A model generated the notes under the pieces. The model saw nothing but the letters and a program-made list of their open reading frames with translations, was not told the origin of the DNA and did not search any database. This document shows, piece by piece, positions 46,587 to 58,689 of a stretch of 64,000 nucleotides of DNA (position 1 is its first letter; each line of letters starts with the position of its first letter). The stretch is taken from NCBI GenBank assembly GCA_030180135.1, contig CM058239.1:42419270-42483269 (forward strand), written 5' to 3'. The position numbers were made by a program, and so were the translations under genes. Source of the DNA: Orychophragmus violaceus (lineage: Eukaryota > Streptophyta > Magnoliopsida > Brassicales > Brassicaceae).

Positions 46587-47060
46587 CACTACAGGAAATT
46601 AGATAATTCCTTACGGCCAAATCTGCCGAGAATCCATCAGAAACGTTGATTTTTGATGGATTTTGATCGGCAGGACTATTTAGTTCAAAATTAAACTTCG
46701 TCAGAAATTAGTTAGAAATTTTTGTCGGAAAGAAAAAGAAATTTAATGATTTTCTGATATATCATTTTCAGTCAAAATACCGTCGGAAACCGCTGACAAT
46801 ACTTCCCGAGGAGATTCTGAGGGATGTTGTCGCCTGGAATGCACGATGGGTCTCTAATGGAATTTTTTGGCATAAATATTTTGACGTATTCCCGATAGAG
46901 TTATATAATTTAATAAAAAAATAAAAGTTTTATATTAAATTTAAAATCAATTAAACCGGAATAATAGATGTAATATCGCATTTTGAAAACACGTTCTATA
47001 AAGCATTTAGAAGGCAAATGCCACCGAGATTTGTACTGATTCAGTCAATTAATCGGCAAA
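46587..47060. mobile_element. CACTA-like fragment
   Basis: Starts CACTACAGGAAATTAG, matching the CACTACAAGAAA terminus of plant CACTA (En/Spm) elements. Behind it lie repeated GTCAGAAA/CCGTCGGAAA motifs of the subterminal type. The other terminus was not found, so the right limit is arbitrary. Confidence 0.45.
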
Positions 47061-47137
47061 AAGATCCATTGTTTATAGGTTTTTAAATTCAAAATCATAT
47101 GTATTTCATAAATATGTTATATTTACGTTAAAACTTA

Positions 47138-48818
47138 GAGCATGTACATTGATAAACCCCAATTTGGGGTTCTTAAGAAATTTTTAATGGTTTTTTAAAT
47201 AGTTTTTAATAGTTAAGAACTCTCTTGTGTTTTGCTCATCCATTGACGAACTCTTATATGGGGTTCTTAACATAAAAAAAAAAAATTTATTTATTAAACA
47301 TAGGTCATAACAATCCTTTTGTTTTGTATCCAAATCTACTCTTTTAAGTTTTGAAATTTTGGATAGATCATAGGCCATAACAATCCAATAGTCCAAAAAG
47401 ATGAAACAAAATGTCGTAGAAGATATGAGCAAGAAGAGAAACCTAGCCGTCACATCTAAAGTGTGATTAGGAAGAACATATTTAGAGACAAACATATGGA
47501 AAATCCGAGCATGAATACATAGGATCACCAAAGAATTGAACAGATAAGCTTACAATCATGTGGAGAGAACTTGCAGCCAAGGCAAGAGGAATAGCAACAG
47601 AGGTGATCTTGTCCATTGAACCTTTCAAGATGACTGTTTCTATCCTCAAGAACCGAAAGCTTGCTTACAGAAGCATCAAGCTGTTGCTTCAGAACTGAGC
47701 CTCTCCGTTAGAATCTTGATATCCGCCGTTGCCTCTTCTTCTTCGTCTACTTCTCTTGTTACAAGTTTAGATATTAATTCCGGTGACTGAGATCTCTGAA
47801 TTTCAAAAACAAAACACATCAAACCATTAACACAAAGGTTTATGCAAATGTGAACATGATCAACAACTAATCTTCCCGTTGTTTCAATCTCACAAGAACA
47901 TAAAAAGAAGAAGAACAAACCATAAGAAAATCTATCATGTTTTCCACAAAAGTCTCTCTTAATCACATGTTCTCACAGTAACTCCATTGATAGTTGAAAG
48001 TTGAAACCAATGATCAAACAAAGACATTGGTATAAACAGATCAAAATGATAACACGACCAAGGTTTATTGCAAATGTGAACATAAACAAGAACTCATCTT
48101 CTTGTAGTTTCAATCAAATTCTAACATAATCTTATAAATTCCAGCATTTTTGTCATCATCTTCTAGAATAACAACATCACCTTCGACACACAGACAAACC
48201 AAGTTCGCAGTTTTAGATTCAATTTGACAATCACAAGCTATTTCAACATTGCGATTGAGACTGTGATTACTAAATCTTCGTTTTCACAAAACCAAATCAA
48301 TTTTCGATAAACCTAGAAAAGAAAATCAAAATATCTTACCCGTCGTTTGGAGGGGAACAATTGATCGAGGCCATCTCCGAACAGGTCTTTTCACAAAGAG
48401 ATGAACATAATCGTCTTTAATGTATCCCTTTTTCACACAAGACCTTCAAAATACATAGCAAATCATCAAAACCACCAAACTCATCTTTTATATGCTCTGA
48501 AATCCTCAATCATACCAGGAACTAATGAATCACAGCAATATGGAAGAAGAACCCTAATTACGGGAAAGGAAGTCGAAGAGATGACATAATCGTCTTTCAT
48601 CGCCATATATTCCGATGAGAGAGAGAGAATGAAACAGAGAGTTTCAACCTACAAAAAAAAGACGAATGGGTGTGTGCCACCTGTTTAAGAAACGGTTGCT
48701 TAAAATCCTAATATAAGAACCGATCCTAAATTTTATTAGGCTTATTCAATTTTTTTTAAATAGAAAGTCCTAAGAAACTGTGCTTAGATCCTCCTAATAT
48801 ACTACGATGGACATGGTC
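47138..48818 (-). mobile_element. PIF/Harbinger gene-carrying element (Pack-C, 1681 bp)
   Basis: Termini GAGCATGTACATTGATA at 47138 and GACCATGTCCATCGTAG reading inwards from 48818, with TTA duplications at 47135-47137 and 48819-48821. About 130 bp of the left end matches the right end of the source element (62090 inwards), and about 150 bp of the right end matches its left end (58511 inwards), including GGTTGAAACxCTCTGTT in the leader. No transposase. It holds coiled-coil exons on the minus strand. Confidence 0.88.
47560..48640 (-). pseudogene. Captured coiled-coil gene fragment in Pack-C
   Basis: Candidate first exon near 48376-48345 (MASINCSPPND) ends at a GTAAG donor. A long intron-like stretch ends at a CAG before 47797, where an exon reads RSQSPELISKLVTREVDEE, glutamate-rich, and then, after a frame change near 47695, QLDASVSKLSVLEDRNSHLE with heptad-like leucines. 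The joint between exons is out of frame by eye. I do not recognise the parent gene; it looks like part of a coiled-coil protein. Retention of an intron argues for DNA-level capture. Confidence 0.45.
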
Positions 48819-48821
48819 TTA

Positions 48822-49749
48822 GAGGATTAACAAGAATAACAATGAAATCAGAAAAGAAAAAAGAGCAGCGGCTGCACTTAAATAAGAAAATTCACATATC
48901 TTAAGTTGACGATAAAAAAATATCGTTATTTCTCATTCATTAAACCTAAAAATGGAAAATGTTAGAAAATAAGCATTTAGCCAACTCGAACGGGGCACAT
49001 AGAATTAAATGATGACACTAACCACTAGGCCAATGGTTATTGAATATAATATATATATATATATATATAAAGTGTATGTAAATTAATTTTTTATATATAA
49101 ATTTTTTTAATTTTATTGTATTATAGATAAAATAAGAAATTATTACCAAAAATTTCCCCATGTACATCTCGAGTTTATTCTATTTTTCAGTAATTTTCTA
49201 AGTCCGGGTCAGTCGCGCGTATAACGCCTAGTGTATTTCCAAACAAGGTGTACTATTAGTGTATATATATATTAAAATGTATTTTTGGCTAAACTTTTAT
49301 TACAGAAATGAATCCATAATTACATAGTGTTTGAGAAACTGTGGACAACTATGGAACATGCTCCGTTGCGCCATTGCTGAAATAGATTTCCTTGCTAGTA
49401 TATCAAGCACATCAATTATTAATCCATTTGTGGTGTTGAAATATAAATGAGTTAAAAAATATATGCCACCGTCGTACCATCGCGAGGAGATTTTGCTACT
49501 TGATGTTCATGGTATTGGTGTTAAGAAGTTTGTTAATCACCACATGGTCGCCTTTCAAAGATTACTTTGTGATGGTTCAGCCACCAACAAAACTGCATAA
49601 CCCAAATTAGAGCTTGGAGCTCAGCTTCTTTTGGTTACAATCTTCCTTTGAATTTACCCATACCGCAATCAATGAATATTCCATTACAATTCCTTATAAT
49701 CCATCCTATTCTGAATTCCATGTGTTCTTTTGTGATGTGCAGCGTCATT
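48822..49749. other. AT-rich spacer, nothing firmly recognised
   Basis: Contains a TA microsatellite near 49049-49070. Sequence near 49450-49610 may be a further decayed part of the Mutator-like relic to the right, but no frame is clear. Confidence 0.45.
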
Positions 49750-49750
49750 A

Positions 49751-50251
49751 TTGCATTTGACCCATCCTTGTGTTATTGCGCTTCTATTGGGCAGTTACTA
49801 TAAGATCGGGACTGCTCAACTGGATCATATTTGTGCCTTGGATACTTGGAATTCGTTTAAGAAAAAAAAGCATCAGATAGTGTGTTGGCTGCATTGTACA
49901 AATCAAAGTTCATGGATTCTAGTAAAGAGCCTAGACTGTCTGATTTGCAGGAAATGGTATTAGAGGATTTACGGGTGCCTTGTTCTTACACGAAGTGTTA
50001 CCGAGCTGCGGAGAAGGCCACAATCAGTATTAGGGGGACTGAATGACAAGTCCTATTTGAAGTTATGTGAGTATCTTCACTTGTTGAAGGTTGCAAATCC
50101 TGGAACGGTGACTGATTTGGAAACAAAAGTGGACGAGAAAGGTGTTGAGAGGTTTGTGTGCGATTTTGTGTCGTTTGGGGCATTGAAGGAGGGTTTTAAA
50201 AAGCTTAGGCGTGTTTTGGTTGTGGACGGTAGAAAACCAGTTTATAACTAG
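49751..50251 (+). pseudogene. Mutator-like (MULE) transposase fragment
   Basis: Frames read KIGTAQLDHICALDTWNSF, then EPRLSDLQEMVLEDLRVPCS and KCYRAAEKA, then after a frameshift near 50038 YLKLCEYLHLLKVANPGTV and LRRVLVVDGRKPVYN. This order (DNA-binding segment, A-x-K-A, P-S-Y-L/Y-L-H-x-L-x-x-A-N-P-G-T, V-V-D-G) is that of MuDR-family transposases leading to the first catalytic aspartate. The rest of the catalytic domain is missing. No termini found. Confidence 0.78.
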
Positions 50252-51440
50252 ATTAGTAAAGTCAGAAATAATTACTACTATTAGTAAAAAAACAAAAAGT
50301 TAAACTAACTAGATTGGATAAATAGATGAGTTGGTTTTTGTACAAATTCAGTTTAGTTGGTTAAAACTAGTTAGGGGGTTAATTGAAAGAAGGGTTAAGA
50401 GGATAAAATCGTAAAGATAAAGTATCCTAAAACACTAAAGTGCATTGATATTGATATGTAATATAGACACGTATAAGTGCCTCTTGGGATAAAAAAACTT
50501 TAGAGGAAAGAGAGGGTAGGTTATTTTCCCCTTTATACCTCACTAATTTTGTACCAATCAAAAGTAACAAGAATGAAAAAACCCATTTGTATTAAAAACA
50601 ATACTCAAAACATAAATCTCCTGTTAGTAACTTTAAAGAATTAAAATTACTATGAATTCATGTCTCTTCTTTCTTTTCTTTCTCACTATCTTTATCCCTC
50701 TATTTCTCATATTTTAGTTACCAATCAAATCCTAAATAGCATAATCAGTCCATATTTATTGATGTAATGTTTTTTGATGGGGATTAGAAACATAATACAA
50801 ATTTCATCACTCCATGTTTATCAACAAATTCTCCTTTTAAGTGTTTATTAGGCAATGTAATGCATGATCGCATATTGCCAAATAAATGTCATTTTAGCAA
50901 CAAATTGCTAATAATTGATGAAGATGATGTATGTACCAAAGAATGACCATGTTTCTCAATTCATCCTGAGGAGTTTAAAAGATGTAAAAAGTTACTCACA
51001 TTCTTCGCTATCTCACATATTCTATGCAAAAAAATAAATAAAAAACACAAGGGTATGAAGTGCTTAAATCCATCCACCACCTATTTTTCTTTTTTTAAAT
51101 TATGTAATTCTGGTTAGATTATCCAAATTGTTTTAAGTTTATGTATTTCAATGAAAAAAACTAAAAACAAAACTAATTATCAAGAATAGGGGGAAAATGT
51201 AATAAAAAGTAGAGAAAAAGAAGGCAAAGATGTACAATTTTGTTTTTATGGCTAAAACTTTGTTATGCAAAATCATTGTTTAAAATCTGTTCCAAAAAAT
51301 GGACATTAATGTTAAATGTCACCATACAAATTATGTTGTACAGCTCTCTTGGTTAGCAAGTCTAAGCAACCGGTTGTGCTTCTTTTCTCGTGTGAGAAGA
51401 TCACATAAAAATGGATACAATGCAAAAAAAAAAAAAAAAA
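50252..51440. other. AT-rich spacer, nothing recognised
   Basis: No ORF or repeat with termini supported; ends in a poly-A run at 51423-51440. Confidence 0.6.
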
Positions 51441-51448
51441 GTGGGCAA

Positions 51449-51762
51449 ATCACATTAATAGCACAAAAACATGATTCGTCAAAAATATAGCACCAAAGAA
51501 GAAAAATCATAAAAATAGCACAAAACATGTTTTGTCACTAAATTAACCCTAACCCTAAATCTTAAATACTAAAACCTAAACCCTAAACCTTGAATGCTAA
51601 ACCCTAAACCCTAAATACTAAACCCTAAACCCTAAATTATATAATGCTATAAAAGTCTTTGTAATTAAAATAATGCTAAAAATGTAAAATATTTTCCTTG
51701 GTGCTATATTTATGATAAGGTATGTTTTTTTGTGCTATTTTATGACTTTTCTCAAAAAAGAA
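51449..51762. repeat. Inverted-repeat element with telomere-like core
   Basis: Left arm (51449-51540) contains AATAGCACAAAAAC and ATATAGCACCAAAG; the right arm (51690-51762) carries their reverse complements CTTGGTGCTATATTTATG and TTTTTTGTGCTATTTTATG. Between them 51545-51637 is a run of degenerate CCCTAAA units, the plant telomere repeat. Non-coding; no clear target duplication. Confidence 0.7.
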
Positions 51763-51765
51763 TGG

Positions 51766-52415
51766 ATACAATAAAATTTATGTCAAAAATACAAAATGAT
51801 ATATGTATTTTTATTTCATATTAAAATTTAGATGAATGAAAAGAATATGAGATTTTTTTTTAAAATAATATGATGTGTAGAAAAGATTAGAAAATGTATA
51901 AAAGAATCAAAATAATAATCAAAATAAAAGTATAAAACATATTATTTATAAAAAAATTATTTATATAACATGGAGTCTCAATATTACAGCATGTCATTGT
52001 CTTAGTTATAGTTGTTTTTCTAATTTGAAGAGTCTTGAAGATTTTACACGTTTGATTATATATGGAGACAAAGAAACATCTTTCACACTTCAAGTTTATT
52101 CACTTTTGAAACTAGTTTTAACTCTACCTATTGCTACCATTATAGTTGAAAAATGTTTTTACCATGAAAATTGGGAAGACTATTTTGTGGAATCGAATAC
52201 GTGATCATTTTTTAAACGATTGTGTTATTTGTTTTGTAGAAAAAAATTATTTGAGAAAATAACAAAATAAGTAGTGATAGAAAGATTTTAAAATAATAAA
52301 ATACTTTTGATAAACTATAAGATAATTTTATTTTATTTTTATTTTTAATATTTATAATATTATGTTTCTGGCAAGAAAATAGTTCTCATTCCGCCACTGG
52401 TAGTTATATAGTTTC
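51766..52415. other. AT-rich spacer, nothing recognised
   Basis: No coding frame, RNA gene or bounded repeat is supported. Confidence 0.6.
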
Positions 52416-53340
52416 TTAGACCATCTCCAATGTATTTCTTATTTTTACCTCTAAAATAGAGGAACTCTATAATAGAGGTGGGTTTTGCTCCAATGTATTC
52501 CTTTATATTTTCTATAAAAAATAATATTTTTTTAATATTTTTTTTTTATTTTACTAATTATAACTTTTATTTATAAAAGTTACAATTTAACCCATTTATT
52601 TTATTTTTATAAAATTATAATATTATTTAAAATAATATGTACTATATAAAAATTATTACATCTTATAAAAATATAAAACATATTAAAATTTTGTTTAACC
52701 ATTAACATTAATGTATTTTTTCTAGGTATGAACATTCACGTATCAAATCGGGTTTGAGTTGTGTATTTCAGATTTTGGGTATTTCAGATATGAATAAAAT
52801 GATATTGATCGTGTAATATTATATTTTAAATAGGATTTAGATTGGTACCAAATCGGATCCGGTGCGGATTCTATAATTTTATCTAAAAGTAATCATATAA
52901 ATTCAGATATATTCGGATACCCGTCGGATTTCAAATATTATCTAATCTGGTACCAAAATAAGAGTTTTCGGATCGGTACCGATTCAGATCTTCGGATCCG
53001 GATAAAATGTTTATTCCTAATTTTTTCACAAATGACCAAAGGATGTTTTTCTCAAATAAAATATATTTTGATTTTTAATATTTATTTTGAATATATAATA
53101 GTATTATTTATAGTTTGTTAATTATTATATTATTATATTATTAGTTATTAGAAATATTAACATTTATTTGTTTTAGTCATAAACAAAAATATTTAAAAAT
53201 TGAAGGACTAATTTGTAAATTAAAATTTTATTTTTATTATAGAAAAAAATAGAGTTTCTCTATATATAGACGAAAAACAAAGATCGCTATTTAAAAAAAA
53301 AAATATATAGGTGGATTGGAGTAAATTTACATCTAAAATA
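52416..53340. repeat. Probable MITE-like element (CTCCAATG family)
   Basis: Left end AGACCATCTCCAATGTATTTC with CTCTATAATAGAGGTGGG close by. A mirrored GGATTGGAGTAAATTTACATC with CTAAAATAGC lies near 53312-53355. The middle includes a GGATCCGG-rich block (52740-53010). Boundaries and target duplication unclear. Confidence 0.4.
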
Positions 53341-53643
53341 TCTAAAATAGCATTTAGAATCAAAATGTGAGTTGTATTGATTTATATGTGTTGATACCCT
53401 ACACGAATGTCATAGTTGTATTGATTTATATGTGTTGATAAAAACATGGTTTAAATTTATTAAAAAAACGTCCACCATCTTAACTTTTAGCGATTAGAAA
53501 CATCGCAATCATGTCATATTTTATTGATTATTGCAATTTTAGATGTATTAGTATCTCGAGAACTAACAAGGCACGTGGTGTGATTGTATTCCACAAAAGG
53601 AAGCGTCCATTTGGTATTGTGTGGCTTTTTCCATTTTAGGATC

Positions 53644-53781
53644 TGTTAAGAAGCTACAGAAGTGAGTAAAGCTTTCTCATTGATGCAAAGAGAGAGGCGA
53701 CAGCCTTATATATGTTTTGTACATTCATTTAACCTATATACACATAACTATCGTAAATATACGTGGGCCTATAGCCCAATA
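53644..53781 (-). repeat. 3' LTR of Copia-3 (138 bp)
   Basis: Plus strand TGTTAAGAAGC to GCCCAATA. Contains a TATA-like run (TTATATATG near 53705) and is followed by the GAAGGGGGG polypurine tract on the minus strand. Confidence 0.95.
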
Positions 53782-53788
53782 CCCCCCT

Positions 53789-56700
53789 TCAAGGTGGAGT
53801 ATGAAGGTTGCAAACACCCAACTTGAGAAGAAACTCTTGAAACTCTTTACGACCGAGCGCCTTCGTCATAATGTCAGCGAGCTGTGTTTTCGTCGATACA
53901 TGTTTGGTTGCGATGATTCCTCGTAGTATCTCATCTCGGATGAAGTGACAATCCATACCCACATGCTTTGTTCGAGCATGAAACACTGGGTTTGCAGCAA
54001 GACTGATCCCTGATTTGCTGTCGGAATATATCGTAGCCGGCGCATCACATGATATATCCAGCACAGGAAGTAGTTGCCTCAGCCAAATGATTTCACTAAC
54101 TGTGTCTGCCATTGCTCTGTATTCGGCTTCAGCCGAAAATCTGAAAACCGCATCTTGCTTCTGTGTTTTCCATGAGAGTGGTGATCCACCAAGTTGAATG
54201 AACCAGCCTGTCAGTGAACGTCTAGTGATCGGACATGCTCCCCAATCTGAATCGCACCAAGCTGATAGTACCAAATCAGTCTTAGCTCGGAGAAGTATAC
54301 CTTGACCTGGGATGTTCTTTAGGTACTGAATAACTCTGAGAGCGGCATCCCAATGAGGAGGCTTCGGGTTGCTCATGAATTGGGACAATATGTGAATAAC
54401 GTATGACATCTTTGGGCGTGTTGTGCTGAGGTAAATGAGCTTACCAACTAGACGTCGGTAGGAAGTCGGGTTTGGCATCGATGGTCCTTCAACGAGAGCT
54501 AACTTGTGGTTTTATTCGAGAGGAAACGTAACCGGCTTGACACCGAGGAGGCATGTTTCTGAGATCAAATCCAGGACGTATTTCCGCTGACACAAGTATA
54601 TACCAGATGGGCTGCGGGCGACTTCAATTCCCAGAAAATAACGCAACACTCCGAGGTCTTTCATATGGAAGCAATGACTTAAGTATTGTTTGAATTCAGT
54701 GATAACAGCCCTGTGTTTCCAGAGATAATAAGATCGTCAACGTATACGAGCACGTGCAGTCGAATGTTGTCACGAGCTAGCGTGAAAAGAGAGTAATCCG
54801 GATCACTTTGCTGAAATCCATAATCCTTGAGAGAATTAGCTAGCTTTGCAAACCAGCATCGCGGAGCTTGCTTAAGACCGTAGAGTGATTTGCGAAGGCG
54901 ACAAACTTTGGTTTTTTCCTGTGTTCGGAAACCCGAGGGAAATTGCATATAAACTTCTTCGTCTAGATCACCATGAAGGAAGGCGTTGTGCACATCCATT
55001 TGGTGAATTTCCCAATCGCATGATGCTGCTTTTTGGAGAAACGCACGAACTGTGACCATCTTAGCAACTGGTGCGTATGTCTCGTTGAAATCAACACCTT
55101 CAGTTTGATGATTTCCAAGGACAACCAGCCTTGCTTTATGTCAAGAGAGAGTGCCATCAGCGTTGAACTTTAGACGAAACACCCATTTACAACCAAGAGC
55201 AGACTTTCCTGGTGGGAGTTCTTCAACGGTCCAAGTCCCTTGTGCTTCACACGCATTGAGTTCGGTGACGATTGCGTCACGCCAGTTCGCATCTATCACT
55301 GCATCTTTGTAATGCTTCGGCTCAACGACGCTTGTAACGGCGTGGAGGTATGCCTGATACTGATCTGAAATTCGAGAGCTGGATATGTAGTTCTCGAGTG
55401 GGTATGGTGTCGAAGAAGTTGATGGCTCGTGAAGAATCATGGTGACATAATCAGAGAGTTTAGTCGGGACCTTTTTGGTTCTGTGACCACGGCCCGAAGT
55501 AATGATCTCAAAGGAGGTAACATCAGCGACGGCTGTTGGCACAGTTGTAACCGGCTCAGCAGTAACATAGACGTCGGAAGCTGCTGCAGATGGAGGCTCA
55601 GAGTCGACAGACAGCTCGAGGTCAGGATCAATAGAGGAGGAATTTCCAGTTGTTTCTGATTCAACAGCATCATCTGTATGTTGTAATTCAGTAGGAGCAT
55701 TTGTGGCAGGCGTAACGAATGTAGGCTGAGGTGTAGGAGCGAAGTACTCGTCAGCCTCTTCATCAAAGTGAGGACAGTGTTCAGTAGGCTGAGCCGTTGG
55801 TGATGATGCCGAATCAGTAACAGAGGCTGCAAGTGGAAATTCTGATTCGATGAATAAGACATCTCGTGATACAAAAACTTTTCCAGTTTCGATGTTGTAT
55901 ACGCGCCACCCTTTCTTGTTGAAAGGATAACCGATAAAAACAGACCGGGCTCCACGCGGTTCGAATTTGTCACCTCCATGTCTCTGGTTGTTAACATAGC
56001 ACAAACAACCCATCACTCTGAGATGATTCAACGGTAGAGGGCGATTGTAGACAATCTCGAATGGCGTCTTGCCCTCGAGAACCAAAGTGGGTGTTCGGTT
56101 AATGAGATATCCAGCAGTAAGAGCGCAGTATCCCCATAATTCAACCGGTAGATTAGCTTGGAAACGAAGAGCACGAGCAACATTGAGGATGTGCCGATGT
56201 TTGCGCTCGACGCGACCATTTTGTTGAGGTGTCCCAACACATGAGATTTCATGAATGATCCCTTTCGCAGCAAAGAAATCCGAGAGACATATAAACTCAG
56301 AACCATTATCACTTCTAACGGTTTTAACTTGTGTGGAGAACTGACGCTCCACAAGAGCTAAGAAATTCTTTAGATGCGTGGGTGCATCTGTCTTAGATGG
56401 CAGTAAATAAATCCAGTCAGCCCGAGAAAAATCATCAAGTATAGTGAGAAAGTAGCGAGAACCGCAGAGAGATGTTGTTCGATACGGACCCCAAAGATCG
56501 CAATGAATCAATTCAAAAACAGAATTTGTCTTATTGATACTCAAAGGAAAAGAATCTCTTGTCTGCTTGGCGCGAATACAAACATCGAACTTCTTGGAAT
56601 CAAAAACACTATTACTTAAATCTGAAAACTTTAACAACGATAAAGCCTTAGAAGAGGGATGTCCCAGACGTTGATGCCACATATCCAAAGATGAAGAGCT

Positions 56701-58227
56701 CGTCGATGTGACTGCGGATGCAACGTCCACACCTCTAAAAAAATACAGCCCATTTATCTCCTCACCCGCTCCAATCAGCGTCTGAGTGGTGCGGTCCTGA
56801 ATAATACACAGCCGGTCAGTAATCTGGAAGATACAAAACCTATCTCTAGTCAACTGCGAGACTGAAATGAGATGACACTGCAGACCATCCACGAAAAACA
56901 CGTCTTGCAAACTAAGACCAGAACCCAGACAAACATGACCAGTTTTGACAGCAGTTGTGTACCGTCCATCCGGAAGTTTAATCAATATCGGAGCCATATC
57001 ACGCATGTCAGTCAAGTAGTCAAGATACCCTGTCATGTGATTAGAAGCACCAGTATCAATTATCCAAGATTCAAGAAACTGCTTACCCATAGGACGTTCG
57101 GCTGAGACAGATTTGCGTTCTTCAAGCATATGGACCAGTGTTTTCCACTGGACATCATTAAATCCGGTTATGCCCACTCGATCAGCATTGGTGAGCGGAG
57201 CCTGCGAGTAGGGACCAGCTGCAAGGGCGTAACCAGAGGGACCACCACCACCGCAAGTCGAGACACAATGCGTCGCATGAGTAGCTCCCTTTGTCGGGTT
57301 TGCAGGAAGCGCATGTGACCCACGGCTCGTGCCACCAGAGTTTCCACGACCAGCATTAGGTGGTCCTTTTGTCTTCTGGTTCTCCTCCCACCAAGGTGGA
57401 TAGCCAATTAGACGAAAGCAATTTTCTGCCGAATGACCACTGCGGTTACAATGATTGCACACAACAGAACCTCCTTTGTGAACAGGCCTGTTACGCGATC
57501 CTGACACGGCTTGAACCGCAAAGCTAGCTCCTTCATGTTTTTCTTCATTCATGCTCCCCAAACTCTTCGATTCCTCATCCTGAGTAAGTGTGTTATACGC
57601 TTCTTCAAGACTGGGCAAAGGTACACGAGAGAGCAGTGATGACTTTACGGTACCGTATGTCGACTCGTTGAGGCCCATGAGAAATTGGTGCAATTTGTAT
57701 TCTTCCCGTTCCTTACGTACCTCTTCCATCGTCTTAGCCTTCTGGTAGTCGGCTAGACTCTTCCACAAACTGGTGAGCTTCCCATAGTAAGCGTCCATGG
57801 TCAGTCCTTTCTGACGACAGTTTGCCAAGTCCGCTTTAAGCCGATGCACACGCTGTCCATTCTTAACGCCAAATCTTTTCTGAATGTGCGTCCACAGCTT
57901 GTAAGCTTCAACAATATGAGACATCGACGAAGAGATGTTCTCATCAATGGTAAGTTTCATCCATGAGACAACGAGTGCGTTGTTTGCAACCCAATCTTCG
58001 TAGTCTTCAGATTCTTCATTCGGTTGCGGTATCGATCCATCCGCAAAACCAAAATTTTTCCGCGCTTGAAGCGCCAGCTTCAGATTCAAGGACCATTCGT
58101 CGAAGTTGGGACCTTTGAGAAGCGGTTTCGAAATTAGGGTTCCAGGATTGTCACTCGATGTGAGGTCATAGGGCGATATCGTACGTCGTCCCTTACCGCG
58201 AGTTGCTCCTGCATTTTCTTCACTCAT
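53789..58227 (-). pseudogene. Copia-3 gag-pol polyprotein, three lesions
   Basis: ATG at 58227 (MSEENAGATRGKGRR). Gag, CCHC knuckle CNHCNRSGHSAENC (near residue 252), protease IDTGASNHM (near 395), pre-integrase HQRLGHP, integrase HCDLWGP, RSDNGSEF and ERKHR (about 575-665), then reverse transcriptase start CKWVFRLKF. Frame is open to 55141, where an in-frame TGA replaces an arginine CGA (CpG to TpG change). It continues with MDVHNAFLHGDLDEEVYMQ and VYVDDLI to a frameshift near 54710. An in-frame TAA lies near 54515 where relatives have glutamine. The last segment (54478-53789) has RNase H motifs CDSDWG, SAEAEYRAM and YSDSKSG. Product would be capsid and replication enzymes in cytoplasmic particles. 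Confidence 0.94.
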
Positions 58228-58285
58228 TGTAAATCGGTTCCTTGGATCGTAACGCGATGAAACTTGATTTGTAGTGTGAGTTTTA

Positions 58286-58299
58286 AAGCTCTGATACCA
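58286..58299 (-). other. Primer binding site of Copia-3
   Basis: Minus strand TGGTATCAGAGCTT directly follows the 5' LTR with no spacer; complementary to initiator tRNA-Met. Confidence 0.93.
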
Positions 58300-58437
58300 T
58301 GTTAAGAAGCTACAGAAGTGTGTAAAGCTTTCTCATTGATGCAAAGAGAGAGGCGACAGCCTTATATATGTTTTGTACATTCATTTAACCTATGTACACA
58401 TAACTATCGTAAATATACGTGGGCCTATAGCCCAATA
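58300..58437 (-). repeat. 5' LTR of Copia-3 (138 bp)
   Basis: Same length as the copy at 53644, with differences at GTGTGTAAAG (versus GTGAGTAAAG) and CTATGTACAC (versus CTATATACAC). Confidence 0.95.
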
Positions 58438-58689
58438 GGATCAGAGTAAATTGGTCCCCACTTTTCCATTGTTAAGTCAGCAGATCACACGTAAGTGACA
58501 AAAACATTTAGAGACCATGTACATTGTAGTTTCTTAGGAGGTTTTAGGCTCAAGTTTTTAGGAGATTTGATTTTTAAAAAATTGAATTAGAGTAATAATG
58601 TTTAGGATCGATCTTTAATTAAAGACTTTTAGAGACCGTATCTTAACAACGTGTCACACTCCGATTCGTATTTTGTTTTTTGTTTTTTT

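Larger units (their letters stand above)
53644..58437 (-). mobile_element. Copia-3: complete short-LTR copia element
   Basis: 138-bp LTRs at 53644-53781 and 58300-58437 differ at two positions by eye. Target duplication GGATC at 53639-53643 and 58438-58442. Internal order on the minus strand: primer site 58286-58299, gag-pol 58227-53789, polypurine tract 53782-53790. Total 4794 bp, compact, typical of the copia group with very short LTRs. LTRs end TA...CA on the minus strand instead of TG...CA, in both copies. Three coding lesions make it non-autonomous. Confidence 0.95.

Noticed and set aside
49200..49250. Possible Helitron 3' end (GCGCGTATAACGCCTAGTG)
   Set aside because: No proper hairpin at the usual distance from CTAG and no matching TC start nearby.
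53866..57407. Many shorter frames on both strands within Copia-3
   Set aside because: Shadows of the gag-pol frame without protein-like features of their own.
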